DNA of 21,017 nt from the NCBI GenBank assembly GCA_910578495.1, contig CAJTRE010000037.1:1-21017 (forward strand), read 5' to 3'. The notes under the pieces are model-generated. The model searched no databases and was not told the DNA's origin. It saw nothing but the letters and a program-made list of their open reading frames with translations. Shown here one piece after another: positions 1-7,703 of the stretch. Source of the DNA: an uncultured Dorea sp. (lineage in GTDB: Bacteria; Bacillota; Clostridia; Lachnospirales; Lachnospiraceae). Position 1 is the first letter of the stretch. Every line of letters starts with the position of its first letter. The position numbers were made by a program, and so were the translations under genes.

Positions 1-241
1 AGGACAGTTAGATAACTGTTATTCCCACATGGAAAAACGTGGTTCCAGATACCTTCGGTATGCCCTCTACAACGCCACAAAATATGTCTGCCATTGGGAT
101 GAATCCTTTGCCATATATCTCGCTAAGAAACGGGCAGAGGGAAAACATTACAATGTCGCCTTATCCCATGCCGCCAAGAAGCTTGTGCGACTGATCTATG
201 CAATGGAAAGATCGGGGCAGCCTTACCGTAAAGCTGTTTGA
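1..241 (+). CDS. IS110-family transposase, C-terminal fragment (5' end outside window)
   Basis: The reading frame is already open at base 2, so the gene starts upstream of the window. About 79 residues are visible. They match the conserved end of the IS110/IS1111/IS116 transposase C-terminal domain: a HMEKRGSRYLRYAL block, then a WDESF...YLAKKRAEGKHYNVAL block, then KKLVRLIYAM. In this family the domain carries the serine-type part of a DEDD/Ser transposase that is guided by a bridge RNA; the catalytic DEDD half would lie upstream. It is the only convincing gene on the plus strand, which fits an independent insertion. The stop is TGA at 239-241. Whether the full copy is intact cannot be seen. 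The family call rests on motif recognition only. Confidence 0.85.
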   Translation, partial: GQLDNCYSHMEKRGSRYLRYALYNATKYVCHWDESFAIYLAKKRAEGKHYNVALSHAAKKLVRLIYAMERSGQPYRKAV

Positions 242-399
242 TTCTTTCTGTAGATATCTCCTTTTAGAGTGCCTACAATGACACTCTATTTGTCATGCAG
301 TTTTCAAAGTTCAAATAATTCTGAAAAGCATTTCTGCAATTCATTCAAAAAATCTTCATTTTAGACTTGACTTTTAATAGTTAGTCTTTCGTGAATCCT
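242..399. other. Intergenic DNA between IS110 transposase and histidine kinase; candidate IS right end
   Basis: No gene is seen. It holds a 7-bp hairpin (265-271 pairs with 282-288, loop 10) just after the transposase stop, which may be a weak plus-strand terminator. At 295-315, read on the minus strand, it contains TTTGAACTTTGAAAACTGCA, which resembles the box found around rRNA spacers in Clostridia. The right boundary of the IS element should lie somewhere here but cannot be placed without a second copy. Confidence 0.35.
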
Positions 400-1674
400 T
401 CACTCTATCGGCAGTACCACTTCTGCAATAAACATACCGTCTTCCTCTGAAAACTCACAGATTCCATGGTACTTTTTCACAACTGCTTTCACACTTTTGA
501 TTCCCCATCCATGTTCATATGTATTTTCCTTTGTTGTAAATAAATGCCGGTTATTGCCAAGTACCGTCCGGTCTATGGAGTTCTGAACTGTTATTTTATA
601 ATAATCATGCTGTTCCTGTATATGTACATCAATCTTTCGTTCACCATTTTTGCCAACTCCCTCGATAGCATTATCCAGAAGATTACCAAGCATAATACTA
701 AGATCCATACTGGAAATCCCACTCAGATTCGTGGATATAATATAGTGAAACGAGATACCTTGCTTCCAACACTTCTGTCTTTTCACCGTCAACAAATACG
801 ATAATTCTTTGTTCCCACAGACAATCGGCTGTTCAATCTGTAACTTCTCATCTTGAATTGTTTTCAAATAGGAAAGGGCCTTTTCCGGTTTCCCATCTTC
901 CAGATAGCCAATAGATATTAACAGCATATTCTTCATATCATGCCGAAGCTTTCTGCTCTCTTCATTAATCCGATATACTTCTTCTGAATTTTTCACCTGT
1001 ATCTCGTAACGTCTCAGTTCTTCCTCATGTTGGTAAAACTTCCCTACAATATATAGAACCAGCATATTTATACTCAATACCCCTGCGAAAATTCCAATAA
1101 TATAACGATATTCTGGGTTTGTTTCACTCAAATATACAATCTGTCGTAATCCCCATATAACTATAATAGAAAACAACGAAACTATCAATACTTTTTTATC
1201 TTTCCATACAATACTCCATCGTTTTGCCATACATAAAACAATGGTTGCAATTATCCAACTTAATATTTGTGCTGAAACCAAAATAACTACTCTCACAAAA
1301 CTTTTTTGTTCTATCAAATCTACCGGTTTTATATACAAAAGAAACGAAAATGTATATACCAAAAACTGAGCAACAAAAGCTATTATCATCTCTATCGCTA
1401 TGAAACTGGAAAACTTATCTAAAAGTGTATTTTTAAAATTCAAAAATACATACAAAAGAATAACCACATAAAAAGCTGCTTTTGAATATCGCCCAAAAAT
1501 CTCACTAGAATACATATCTGCCAACATATAGATAACTGCTGTCACTAATATTCCTATATTCGTTGTCCGCCTGTCATATTTACTGTCCAACAACCGGCTA
1601 AGAAACCAAAAGTATATGATTCCTTGCACAAATGTTGCCGTCGATTCTATTACCTGCCACATCATTTTATCCAC
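400..1674 (-). CDS. AgrC-like GHKL sensor histidine kinase
   Basis: A 424-residue membrane sensor kinase. The first ~215 residues are hydrophobic with about six membrane segments, as in AgrC/ComD-type peptide receptors. A short charged linker (about 216-240) leads to the dimerisation H-box RKLRHDMKN, with His245 the likely phospho-acceptor. The N-box GNLLDNAIEG is at 330-339 and the G-box HGWGIKSV at 388-395, typical of the HATPase_c_5 (GHKL, HPK10) class. It overlaps the upstream response-regulator gene by 8 bp, so the two are co-translated. The first codon taken is GTG at 1674; ATG codons at 1665 and 1662 are alternatives, and no strong ribosome binding site separates them. By family the ligand would be a secreted (cyclic) peptide, but no agrB or agrD gene is visible nearby. 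Confidence 0.9.
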   Translation of the reverse strand: MDKMMWQVIESTATFVQGIIYFWFLSRLLDSKYDRRTTNIGILVTAVIYMLADMYSSEIFGRYSKAAFYVVILLYVFLNFKNTLLDKFSSFIAIEMIIAFVAQFLVYTFSFLLYIKPVDLIEQKSFVRVVILVSAQILSWIIATIVLCMAKRWSIVWKDKKVLIVSLFSIIVIWGLRQIVYLSETNPEYRYIIGIFAGVLSINMLVLYIVGKFYQHEEELRRYEIQVKNSEEVYRINEESRKLRHDMKNMLLISIGYLEDGKPEKALSYLKTIQDEKLQIEQPIVCGNKELSYLLTVKRQKCWKQGISFHYIISTNLSGISSMDLSIMLGNLLDNAIEGVGKNGERKIDVHIQEQHDYYKITVQNSIDRTVLGNNRHLFTTKENTYEHGWGIKSVKAVVKKYHGICEFSEEDGMFIAEVVLPIE

Positions 1675-2398
1675 ACTTTCTTATGTAATCCATGTATAGT
1701 TTCCTCGCCGCATCTTTCTTATGCCTGCTAACTGGAAGACTTTCTCCATCCACCAAAATACACTCATTCTTTGTGAATTTCCGGATATACCTTGCATTCA
1801 CAAGATATCCTTGATGGATTCGGATAAAATAATGTTCTTTCAACTGTTCTTCGATACTGCGCATCGATTCTCTAATTCTTATTATACTGCCTTTTCTATA
1901 AATAGACAAGGTGTGACTAATAATTTCAATATAACGAATTTCACATATAGAGATGTCCAATGTCTCTTTCTTCCGAAGATGAACGGTAATCTTCGCATTA
2001 TTTTCCAACATCTCTTTGTAAAAGCGATTCAACGTACGAAAAAGTTCTTCCTCCCATCTGGATTTTCTCACGAATCCAAACGGCTGATAATTAATACTTT
2101 CATGTACCAGATCATCTTTATTGGTAACAAATACAAGTCTCTCCATTCGAATACAAAGTCTCAGATAGTCCGCCAATTCAAATCCAGACATCTCCGGCAT
2201 TTCTATATCAATAAAAGCCAGATTGATTTCCTCTCCCTTGCATTTAAACAACATCTTTTCACCTGAATCAGCCACATCCATCTGTAGTTCTAATCCTTTT
2301 TCCTCAAAATAACTCCGACAGTCTCTCTCCAACTTTTCTAGTACATATTTGTCGTCATCACAAGCCGCCACCGTTATTACCTGTTTATCTTCATTCAT
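1667..2398 (-). CDS. LytTR-family response regulator (AgrA/ComE-type)
   Basis: A 243-residue transcription regulator and the partner of the overlapping histidine kinase. The N-terminal receiver domain has the acidic pocket ACDDD near the start, the phospho-acceptor Asp in LAFIDIEMPEMSG, and the conserved PFGFVRK lysine. The C-terminal LytTR DNA-binding domain covers roughly the last 100 residues (ISICEIRYIEIISHTLSIY, then HYFIRIHQGYLVNARYI, then LPVSRHKK). I chose ATG at 2398 because GAGG lies six bases ahead of it. An upstream in-frame TTG at 2410 would add four residues and also has AGGAG ahead. Upstream DNA (2443-2486) carries TGTTCCA repeats 22 bp apart, which could be an autoregulatory LytTR site. 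Family assignment is firm; target genes are unknown. Confidence 0.92.
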   Translation of the reverse strand: MNEDKQVITVAACDDDKYVLEKLERDCRSYFEEKGLELQMDVADSGEKMLFKCKGEEINLAFIDIEMPEMSGFELADYLRLCIRMERLVFVTNKDDLVHESINYQPFGFVRKSRWEEELFRTLNRFYKEMLENNAKITVHLRKKETLDISICEIRYIEIISHTLSIYRKGSIIRIRESMRSIEEQLKEHYFIRIHQGYLVNARYIRKFTKNECILVDGESLPVSRHKKDAARKLYMDYIRKCG

Positions 2399-2442
2399 TT
2401 TTTTCCTCAAATTCTCCTCTAAGTAAAATAGTTCTTTAACTG

Positions 2443-2486
2443 ATTTGGAACAGGAAATGTTCCAAATTGAGACACTTCCTGTTCCA
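2443..2486 (-). promoter_or_regulatory. Overlapping inverted/direct repeats between rseP and the LytTR regulator
   Basis: Two mutually exclusive perfect stems are visible. ATTTGGAACA (2443-2452) pairs with TGTTCCAAAT (2458-2467) across a 5-base loop. TGGAACAGGAA (2446-2456) pairs with TTCCTGTTCCA (2476-2486). The element also contains TGTTCCA as a direct repeat at 2458-2464 and 2480-2486, 22 bp apart, which is the geometry of AgrA/ComE-type LytTR operators. It may end rseP transcription (although the U-run after the stem is poor), or bind the downstream regulator, or both. Confidence 0.5.
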
Positions 2487-2494
2487 CTACTTAC

Positions 2495-3526
2495 CTAGAA
2501 AAACACTCTCTGTATGTCATTGTACATAACAAATACCATCAATACCATCAACAGTGCTATTCCAACCATATGCACATACCCTTCTTTCTCAGGCGGGATT
2601 CGTTTCCCTCGAATGGCTTCTACGAATAAAAACACAAGTCTGCCGCCATCTAATGCCGGGAACGGCAAAAGATTCATCACGCCTAAATTAGCGGAAATCA
2701 AAATCCCGATATATAAAAACTGTGCCAATACCAGAAATCCTCCATATGCTTTTGTCTCCTGATAAGCTTCATCTACCACATCGACAATGCCCACCGGACC
2801 AGAGAGCTCTTTCAATCCGATTTTGCCTGTCACAAGCATCTTCAAGATGTCAATCGTCGTACTGATCCAATACTTCACCTCATAGGCTCCATATTTTAGA
2901 CTATCTAAAACTCCTGCTTTCGTGTTCTCCACACCTCCGATGCCAAATCTATAATACCCCTGCTTCTCATCGAACTTCGGAGCCACCGTCACCGTATGTT
3001 CCTTTCCGCCTCTAAGATACGCAATATCTGTCACTTCTCCTTGATGAAACTGATTATAAGAAGATACCTCTCGGAAAATATGAATCTTCTTTCCATTCAT
3101 ACGAAGAATCATATCGCCCTCTTGAAGCCCCGCTTCCATCGCCGGCGATTCTGGTTCTATACTTCCTACAACCGGCTTATCATATCCAATCATCAATACA
3201 AGAATCACAGATACCACAAACGCCAAAATAAAATTGAAAATCGGCCCTGCAGCAATCACACTGATCCTTGCCCATACGGACTTATTATTAAAATTCCCCG
3301 GAGCGTCCGTAGCCTCCTCGTCCTCTCCCATTACACACATACCGCCGATTGGTAAAAGCTTAATGCTGTACACCGTCCCTTTGTACTCTTTTGCCAAAAG
3401 ATTCGGCCCCATACCAATGGCAAATTCCTCCACATCTATACCATTTTTCTTCGCCAGAGAAAAATGCCCCAACTCATGAAAAAACACAATAAAACTAAAA
3501 ATCAGTATTGCAAATATAATTCCCAA
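2495..3526 (-). CDS. rseP: Site-2 intramembrane zinc metalloprotease (RseP/RasP)
   Basis: A 343-residue membrane protease that cuts regulatory membrane proteins (anti-sigma factors, signal-peptide remnants) within the bilayer. The zinc-binding HExxH motif sits in the first membrane segment (FFHELGHFSLAKKNGID). A PDZ domain follows at about residues 115-185 (IEPESPAMEAGLQEGDMILRM). The third metal ligand motif is near the end (NLLPFPALDGGR), before the last membrane segment. The start codon appears to be TTG at 3526: an in-frame TGA lies a few codons upstream, no ATG begins the conserved N-terminus, and AGGAGG (3541-3546, overlapping the last codons of dxr) lies about ten bases ahead. The gap to dxr is 8 bp. 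It is the last gene of the pyrH-to-rseP run. Confidence 0.96.
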   Translation of the reverse strand: MGIIFAILIFSFIVFFHELGHFSLAKKNGIDVEEFAIGMGPNLLAKEYKGTVYSIKLLPIGGMCVMGEDEEATDAPGNFNNKSVWARISVIAAGPIFNFILAFVVSVILVLMIGYDKPVVGSIEPESPAMEAGLQEGDMILRMNGKKIHIFREVSSYNQFHQGEVTDIAYLRGGKEHTVTVAPKFDEKQGYYRFGIGGVENTKAGVLDSLKYGAYEVKYWISTTIDILKMLVTGKIGLKELSGPVGIVDVVDEAYQETKAYGGFLVLAQFLYIGILISANLGVMNLLPFPALDGGRLVFLFVEAIRGKRIPPEKEGYVHMVGIALLMVLMVFVMYNDIQRVFF

Positions 3527-3534
3527 ACTAAACC

Positions 3535-4677
3535 TTACCTCCTGCTTTCAATACGCTCATATGTTGCCGCCTCTGTCTCAAGAATCTCTTCTAACGTCGG
3601 ACTCAAAATATTCTGATGAACGCTCATACAATCTTCTATAATCTCTATAATCTCCAGATACTTAACCTCGCGGTTCAAAAATTTACTCACTGCCAGCTCA
3701 TTTGCCGCGTTAAATACGGTAGGAAGACTGCCCCCCGCTCTTCCTGCCTGATAGGCAAGCTTTAATCCGTAGAACGTCTCCATATCAGGCTTTTCAAATT
3801 CAATCTTTGACAGTTTCCAGAAATCCAGCCGTTCTCCCGGCAAATATCTCCGTTCCGGATAATAGAGCGCATACTGAATCGGCAGCTTCATATCCGGAGT
3901 TCCAAGCTGTGCCATGACAGCGCCGTCCATATACTCTACCATGGAATGAATGATACTCTGCGGCTGTACAACCACCTGTATCTGATCCACATCTACGTCA
4001 AACAGCCATTTTGCCTCGATTACTTCCAGCCCTTTATTGACCATCGTAGAAGAATCTATGGTAATTTTCTGTCCCATCGCCCAGTTTGGATGTTTCAGTG
4101 CATCTTCAACCCGTATATTCAGAAGTTCTTCTTGTTTCTTTCCACGAAACGGTCCGCCGGAAGCAGTGAGAAGAATCTTATGCACCTGCTTTCGATCATT
4201 TCCCTGTAAGGACTGCAAAATAGCGCTGTGCTCACTATCCACCGGAAGAATAGACACATTCTTCTCTTTCGCAAGCGGCATAATAAGATGCCCTGCCGTC
4301 ACAAGCGTCTCCTTATTCGCCAATGCAATGTCTTTCCCTGCCTTGATTGCTTCAATGGTCGGCCGAATCCCAATCATGCCGACAATGGCAGTAACCAGAA
4401 TCTCCGTCTCTTCCATGACCGACACCGCAATCAGTCCGTCCATGCCGGACAATACCTTTGTATCGGTGTCTGATACCCTCGTTCTTAACTCCTTCGCTTT
4501 TTCCTCGGACCAGACTGCCGCCAGACGCGGACGAAACTCTCGAATCTGTTCCTCTAGAAGTTCAATATTACTTCCCGCCGCAAGTCCCGGCACTTCAATA
4601 TCTTTATTTTCTCTGACCACCTCAAGCGTCTGTGTTCCAATAGAACCTGTAGAACCTAAGATTGCTATTTTCTTCAT
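3535..4677 (-). CDS. dxr: 1-deoxy-D-xylulose 5-phosphate reductoisomerase
   Basis: A 380-residue cytosolic enzyme that rearranges and reduces DXP to 2-C-methyl-D-erythritol 4-phosphate with NADPH, the committed step of the MEP isoprenoid pathway. It begins with the NADPH-binding loop KKIAILGSTGSIGTQTLEVV. The metal/substrate motifs are LPVDSEHSAI, TASGGPFR, HPNWAMGQKITIDSSTM and NKGLEVIEA. Its length matches the family (about 380-400). It sits between cdsA and rseP, the usual Firmicutes order, so supply of isoprenoid precursor is linked to uppS, which uses the product. The start is ATG at 4677 after an AAAGGA ribosome binding site. Confidence 0.97.
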   Translation of the reverse strand: MKKIAILGSTGSIGTQTLEVVRENKDIEVPGLAAGSNIELLEEQIREFRPRLAAVWSEEKAKELRTRVSDTDTKVLSGMDGLIAVSVMEETEILVTAIVGMIGIRPTIEAIKAGKDIALANKETLVTAGHLIMPLAKEKNVSILPVDSEHSAILQSLQGNDRKQVHKILLTASGGPFRGKKQEELLNIRVEDALKHPNWAMGQKITIDSSTMVNKGLEVIEAKWLFDVDVDQIQVVVQPQSIIHSMVEYMDGAVMAQLGTPDMKLPIQYALYYPERRYLPGERLDFWKLSKIEFEKPDMETFYGLKLAYQAGRAGGSLPTVFNAANELAVSKFLNREVKYLEIIEIIEDCMSVHQNILSPTLEEILETEAATYERIESRR

Positions 4678-4700
4678 AACTATCCTTTCTTATCTAGTAT

Positions 4701-4722
4701 ATGACAGAATTACTCCCGTCAT
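4701..4722 (-). promoter_or_regulatory. Intercistronic hairpin with GUAA tetraloop between cdsA and dxr
   Basis: On the minus strand ATGACGGGA and TTCTGTCAT form a 9-bp stem (two G-U pairs) closed by a GUAA loop, a GNRA-type tetraloop. No U-run follows, so it is more likely an RNA processing or stability element than a terminator. It lies 24 bases before the dxr start. Confidence 0.45.
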
Positions 4723-4749
4723 TTATATAACTTCTCTGTTTCTTCCTTA

Positions 4750-5556
4750 TTATAACTTCCCTGCCAGCATTACGGACAGATAGTAAATGACCGGAGCTGT
4801 AAAGATCACACTGTCAAAACGGTCTAAAATACCGCCATGTCCGGGAATTAATTTTCCATAATCTTTAATATCATGGTTTCGCTTAATACCGGATGCCGCC
4901 AAATCACCAATCTGAGAAATCACACCACCTACGCCGCAGATCAGCGCATACTGGAGCGCGCTTGCATTTGCACTGCCCCATTTATTAGCTCCCAATGCAA
5001 ATAATGCACCGAGAAGAGCCGCTCCTACAATACCGCCAATACCGCCTTCTACGGATTTCTTGGGACTTAATTTCGGCGCCATCTTGTGTTTTCCAAAAAG
5101 GACGCCGACACAGTATGCACAGGTATCACAGCCCCATGAACTCAAAAAGATGAGCCACACTACGATTCCGCCGTCTTCCAGCAGCCTTGTCTGATAAACG
5201 AAAGACAACATCACCGCCACGTAGAAAAATCCAAAAAATGAAGTCACAACCTGCTCCGCCACAAACGTAGGATAGGAAAATACATACACTGCCATAAGAA
5301 GCACCAAAAATGCAAGAAACAGCATGGTCATCCATTCCATTTTCTCAAAATAAAGCAAAGCATAGTAACCCATTGCCGCAAGGTATCCTACAAAGCCCAG
5401 ACCTTTTTTCTGAACGTCCACCACCTTATATAATTCAGACATTCCAATCAAGCTGATAATACCTAAAACTGCAAACAGGATATTTCCTCCGTATCCCACC
5501 GTTGCAATCAAAATAATTACCAATATAATACCACTTATAAGCCTTTCCTTAAACAT
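4750..5556 (-). CDS. cdsA: Phosphatidate cytidylyltransferase (CDP-diglyceride synthase)
   Basis: A 268-residue integral membrane enzyme that makes CDP-diacylglycerol from phosphatidate and CTP, the branch point to anionic phospholipids. It has about seven or eight membrane segments. The C-terminal family signature is fully present: SGIKRNHDIKDYGKLIPGHG followed by GILDRFDS, with the Lys-Arg, Lys-Asp and Asp-Arg-x-Asp residues in place. It overlaps the end of uppS by 8 bp, which indicates coupled translation. The start is ATG at 5556 with GAGGAAGA ahead of it, inside uppS. Confidence 0.96.
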   Translation of the reverse strand: MFKERLISGIILVIILIATVGYGGNILFAVLGIISLIGMSELYKVVDVQKKGLGFVGYLAAMGYYALLYFEKMEWMTMLFLAFLVLLMAVYVFSYPTFVAEQVVTSFFGFFYVAVMLSFVYQTRLLEDGGIVVWLIFLSSWGCDTCAYCVGVLFGKHKMAPKLSPKKSVEGGIGGIVGAALLGALFALGANKWGSANASALQYALICGVGGVISQIGDLAASGIKRNHDIKDYGKLIPGHGGILDRFDSVIFTAPVIYYLSVMLAGKL

Positions 5557-6265
5557 CTTCTTCCTCCTTCACGCCGCCGTAACGTCTGTCTCTCTTATTA
5601 TACTGCTCGATAGCCTTACTTAATTCTTTTTTCGTAAAATCCGGCCATGGAATATCTGTAAAATAAAACTCCGTATAGGCAAGCTGCCAGAGCAGATAAT
5701 TGGAAAGACGAAGTTCCCCGCTTGTACGAATCAAAAGATCCGGATCTGGAATGTCATGCGTGTCAAGATAGCTTTCAAATAATCTCTCATCGATTGCTTC
5801 TGCTTTCACCTTCCCATCCACACAGTCAGACGAAAGTCTTCGGACTGCACGCAGAATCTCATCTCTGCTTCCGTAATTGAGCGCAATCTGAAAATTCAGT
5901 CCTCCATTGTCTTTCGTCGCCTCCTGTAGTTCTAGAATCCGGCTTCTGATGTCCTCGTCAAGACCTGATAGATCACCAATCACACGAACTTTCATATCAT
6001 TTTTTTTCGCAGTCTTCAGACAGGTCTTCATATAATTTCTTAGAAGTTTCATAAGAGCAGCCACTTCTTCTTTCGGGCGATTCCAGTTTTCTGTAGAAAA
6101 CGCATACACCGTCAGATACTTTACTCCCATCCGGTATGCGTCCTCGCACATTCGCTCCACATTCTTACTTCCCTGCGCATGCCCGTAATTTCTCGGCATC
6201 CCCTTCGCTTTTGCCCAACGTCCGTTTCCGTCCAAAATGATCGCAATATGCTGCGGAATCTTCAT
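5549..6265 (-). CDS. uppS: Isoprenyl (undecaprenyl) diphosphate synthase
   Basis: A 238-residue cis-prenyltransferase that extends farnesyl-PP with isopentenyl-PP to the C55 carrier lipid needed for peptidoglycan and wall polymers. The N-terminal P-loop-like motif HIAIILDGNGRWAKAKGMPR contains the catalytic Asp. Other conserved blocks are GVKYLTVYAFSTENWNRP, LNYGSRDEI, and the C-terminal DLLIRTSGELRLSNYLLWQ with TEFYFTDIPWPDF. The start is ATG at 6265 with AAAGGAGG ahead. Downstream cdsA overlaps it. Confidence 0.97.
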   Translation of the reverse strand: MKIPQHIAIILDGNGRWAKAKGMPRNYGHAQGSKNVERMCEDAYRMGVKYLTVYAFSTENWNRPKEEVAALMKLLRNYMKTCLKTAKKNDMKVRVIGDLSGLDEDIRSRILELQEATKDNGGLNFQIALNYGSRDEILRAVRRLSSDCVDGKVKAEAIDERLFESYLDTHDIPDPDLLIRTSGELRLSNYLLWQLAYTEFYFTDIPWPDFTKKELSKAIEQYNKRDRRYGGVKEEEDV

Positions 6266-6311
6266 AATTGACCTCCTTTTGTCCTAATTTAATCCGGATA
6301 AATGCAGAAAC

Positions 6312-6335
6312 GACAGCTCCTTTTGGGGAACTGTC
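6312..6335 (-). promoter_or_regulatory. Hairpin between frr and uppS (weak terminator or attenuator)
   Basis: On the minus strand GACAGTTCC pairs with GGAGCTGTC (9 bp, one G-U) around a 6-base CCAAAA loop, followed by GTTTCTGCATTT. The U-tract is interrupted, so partial termination or RNA processing is more likely than a full stop. It would set the ratio of translation-factor to envelope genes. Confidence 0.45.
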
Positions 6336-6348
6336 TGTTCATGCCTTT

Positions 6349-6900
6349 TTATACCGTCATAACCTCTTTTGATTTCACGTCAACAGCTTTATCTACTTCC
6401 TTGATAAACTTATCTGTCAACTTCTGAAGATCATCTTCCATATCCTTGATCTCATCCTCAGAAATATCTCCGCCTTTCAGCTTCTTGAACGCATCGTTAC
6501 CATCGCGGCGGATATTCCGTACAGCTACTTTCGCAGCCTCTCCCTTTTTCTTCACGTCTTTCACAAGCTCTTTTCTCCGCTCCTCCGTAAGCTCCGGGAA
6601 TACAAGACGAATGACTGAGCCATCGTTTGTCGGATTAATTCCAAGATCAGAAACCTGGATTGCTTTCTCAATCGCTTTTACCATGCTTTTTTCCCAAGGC
6701 TGAATCTGAATCATACGCGGTTCCGGAACTGATACGTTTCCAATCTGTTGAATCGGCGTCGGCGTTCCATAATAATCTACCATAATCCTGTTAAGCACGT
6801 TTGGATTCGCACGTCCTGCGCGGATAGCGCCAAGCTCACCCTCTAAGTTCGCTATTGTTTTCGTCATCTTCTCTTCATAAACTTTTAATTTGTCATTCAT
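6349..6900 (-). CDS. frr: Ribosome recycling factor
   Basis: A 183-residue cytosolic factor that, with EF-G, splits post-termination ribosomes. The full-length family pattern is visible: an N-terminal helix (YEEKMTKTIANLEGELGAIRAGRANPNVLN), a middle domain (VDYYGTPTPIQQIGNVSVPEPRMIQIQPWE), and the C-terminal helices with LTEERRKELVKDVKK and NIRRDGNDAFKKL. Length is typical (about 185). It lies 18 bp after pyrH, the universal partner order. The start is ATG at 6900. Confidence 0.97.
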   Translation of the reverse strand: MNDKLKVYEEKMTKTIANLEGELGAIRAGRANPNVLNRIMVDYYGTPTPIQQIGNVSVPEPRMIQIQPWEKSMVKAIEKAIQVSDLGINPTNDGSVIRLVFPELTEERRKELVKDVKKKGEAAKVAVRNIRRDGNDAFKKLKGGDISEDEIKDMEDDLQKLTDKFIKEVDKAVDVKSKEVMTV

Positions 6901-6918
6901 TGTATTGTCCTCCCTATC

Positions 6919-7614
6919 TTATACAGTCACTTTCGTTCCTGTAAATGTTCCTGTCATTGTCTCCACGATACTGTTCTCTTCATTCAGACCAAACACAAGC
7001 ATCGGCATTTTATTCTCCAGACACATAATAGACGCTGTAAGATCTACCGCCATCAGTCTTTTATCAATCATCTCCTGAATGGAAATCTCTGTATACTTCT
7101 TTGCCTCCGGGTTCGTCTTCGGATCGCTGTCATAGATTCCGTCGATCGCTTTTGCAAGAAGCATAGCGTCTGCCTCAATCTCAATCGCACGAAGCACTGC
7201 ACCTGTATCTGTTGAGAAATACGGATGTCCGGTTCCGCCTGCGAAGAAGATAACCTTTCCTCCATTTAAAGCTTCTACTGCCGCATCCTTAGAGAATAAA
7301 GAAGTAAATGCTCCACATACAAACGGTGTGAACACCTCTGTCTTCATTCCTACATAGCGGAAAATCTCTGAGACATAGATACAGTTCATAACTGTCGCCA
7401 GCATACCAATCTGGTCCGCTTTCACACGATCAATCGTCTCACTTGTTCTCCCTCTCCAGAAGTTGCCGCCTCCGGTCACGATTGCCACCTGAATACCGTC
7501 GTCCACAAGCTTCTTCACCTGTTTTGCAACGCCTACACAAGTCGCCTCGTCAAATCCTGTCTTTTTATCTCCCGCAAGGGCTTCACCGCTAAGCTTTAAC
7601 AATACTCTCTTCAT
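6919..7614 (-). CDS. pyrH: UMP kinase
   Basis: A 231-residue amino-acid-kinase-fold enzyme that phosphorylates UMP to UDP in pyrimidine nucleotide synthesis; it acts as a hexamer. The N-terminal phosphate-binding motif is RVLLKLSGEALAG. Other blocks are VAIVTGGGNFWRGR, FAGGTGHPYFSTDTGAVLRA and the Asp-containing AIDGIYDSDPKTNPEAKKY. It is usually directly behind tsf in Firmicutes; here its own extended -10 promoter and an intact MATE gene precede it. The start is ATG at 7614 with AAGGAG ahead. Confidence 0.97.
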   Translation of the reverse strand: MKRVLLKLSGEALAGDKKTGFDEATCVGVAKQVKKLVDDGIQVAIVTGGGNFWRGRTSETIDRVKADQIGMLATVMNCIYVSEIFRYVGMKTEVFTPFVCGAFTSLFSKDAAVEALNGGKVIFFAGGTGHPYFSTDTGAVLRAIEIEADAMLLAKAIDGIYDSDPKTNPEAKKYTEISIQEMIDKRLMAVDLTASIMCLENKMPMLVFGLNEENSIVETMTGTFTGTKVTV

Positions 7615-7668
7615 ATATTCCTGCTCCTTATATCCTGTTCTTTTTCTATCTTTTCATACCTGTAGTAA

Positions 7669-7677
7669 AGTATACCA
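7669..7677 (-). promoter_or_regulatory. Extended -10 promoter of pyrH
   Basis: On the minus strand TGGTATACT gives a TGn extension plus a near-consensus TATACT -10 box, about 55 bp before the pyrH start. No good -35 box is seen, which the TG extension can offset. It supplies transcription to pyrH-frr and downstream genes now that tsf is far away. Confidence 0.55.
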
Positions 7678-7703
7678 TAGGAAGAAAAAAAAGGGAATAA
7701 CCT

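Noticed and set aside
275..350. Short minus-strand ORF with two Cys that could be an AgrD-like peptide behind the kinase
   Set aside because: No ribosome binding site, no amphipathic leader or acidic tail of AgrD type, and no agrB beside it.
1721..2266. 181-codon plus-strand ORF antisense to the LytTR regulator
   Set aside because: Lies entirely opposite a clear gene and shows no domain pattern.
4037..4783. 248-codon plus-strand ORF antisense to dxr
   Set aside because: No known motif, no ribosome binding site, and it is the mirror of a strongly conserved gene; the length comes from codon bias of dxr.
5126..5335. 69-codon minus-strand ORF inside cdsA
   Set aside because: Out-of-frame shadow of cdsA, Cys/Gly-rich translation without homology pattern.
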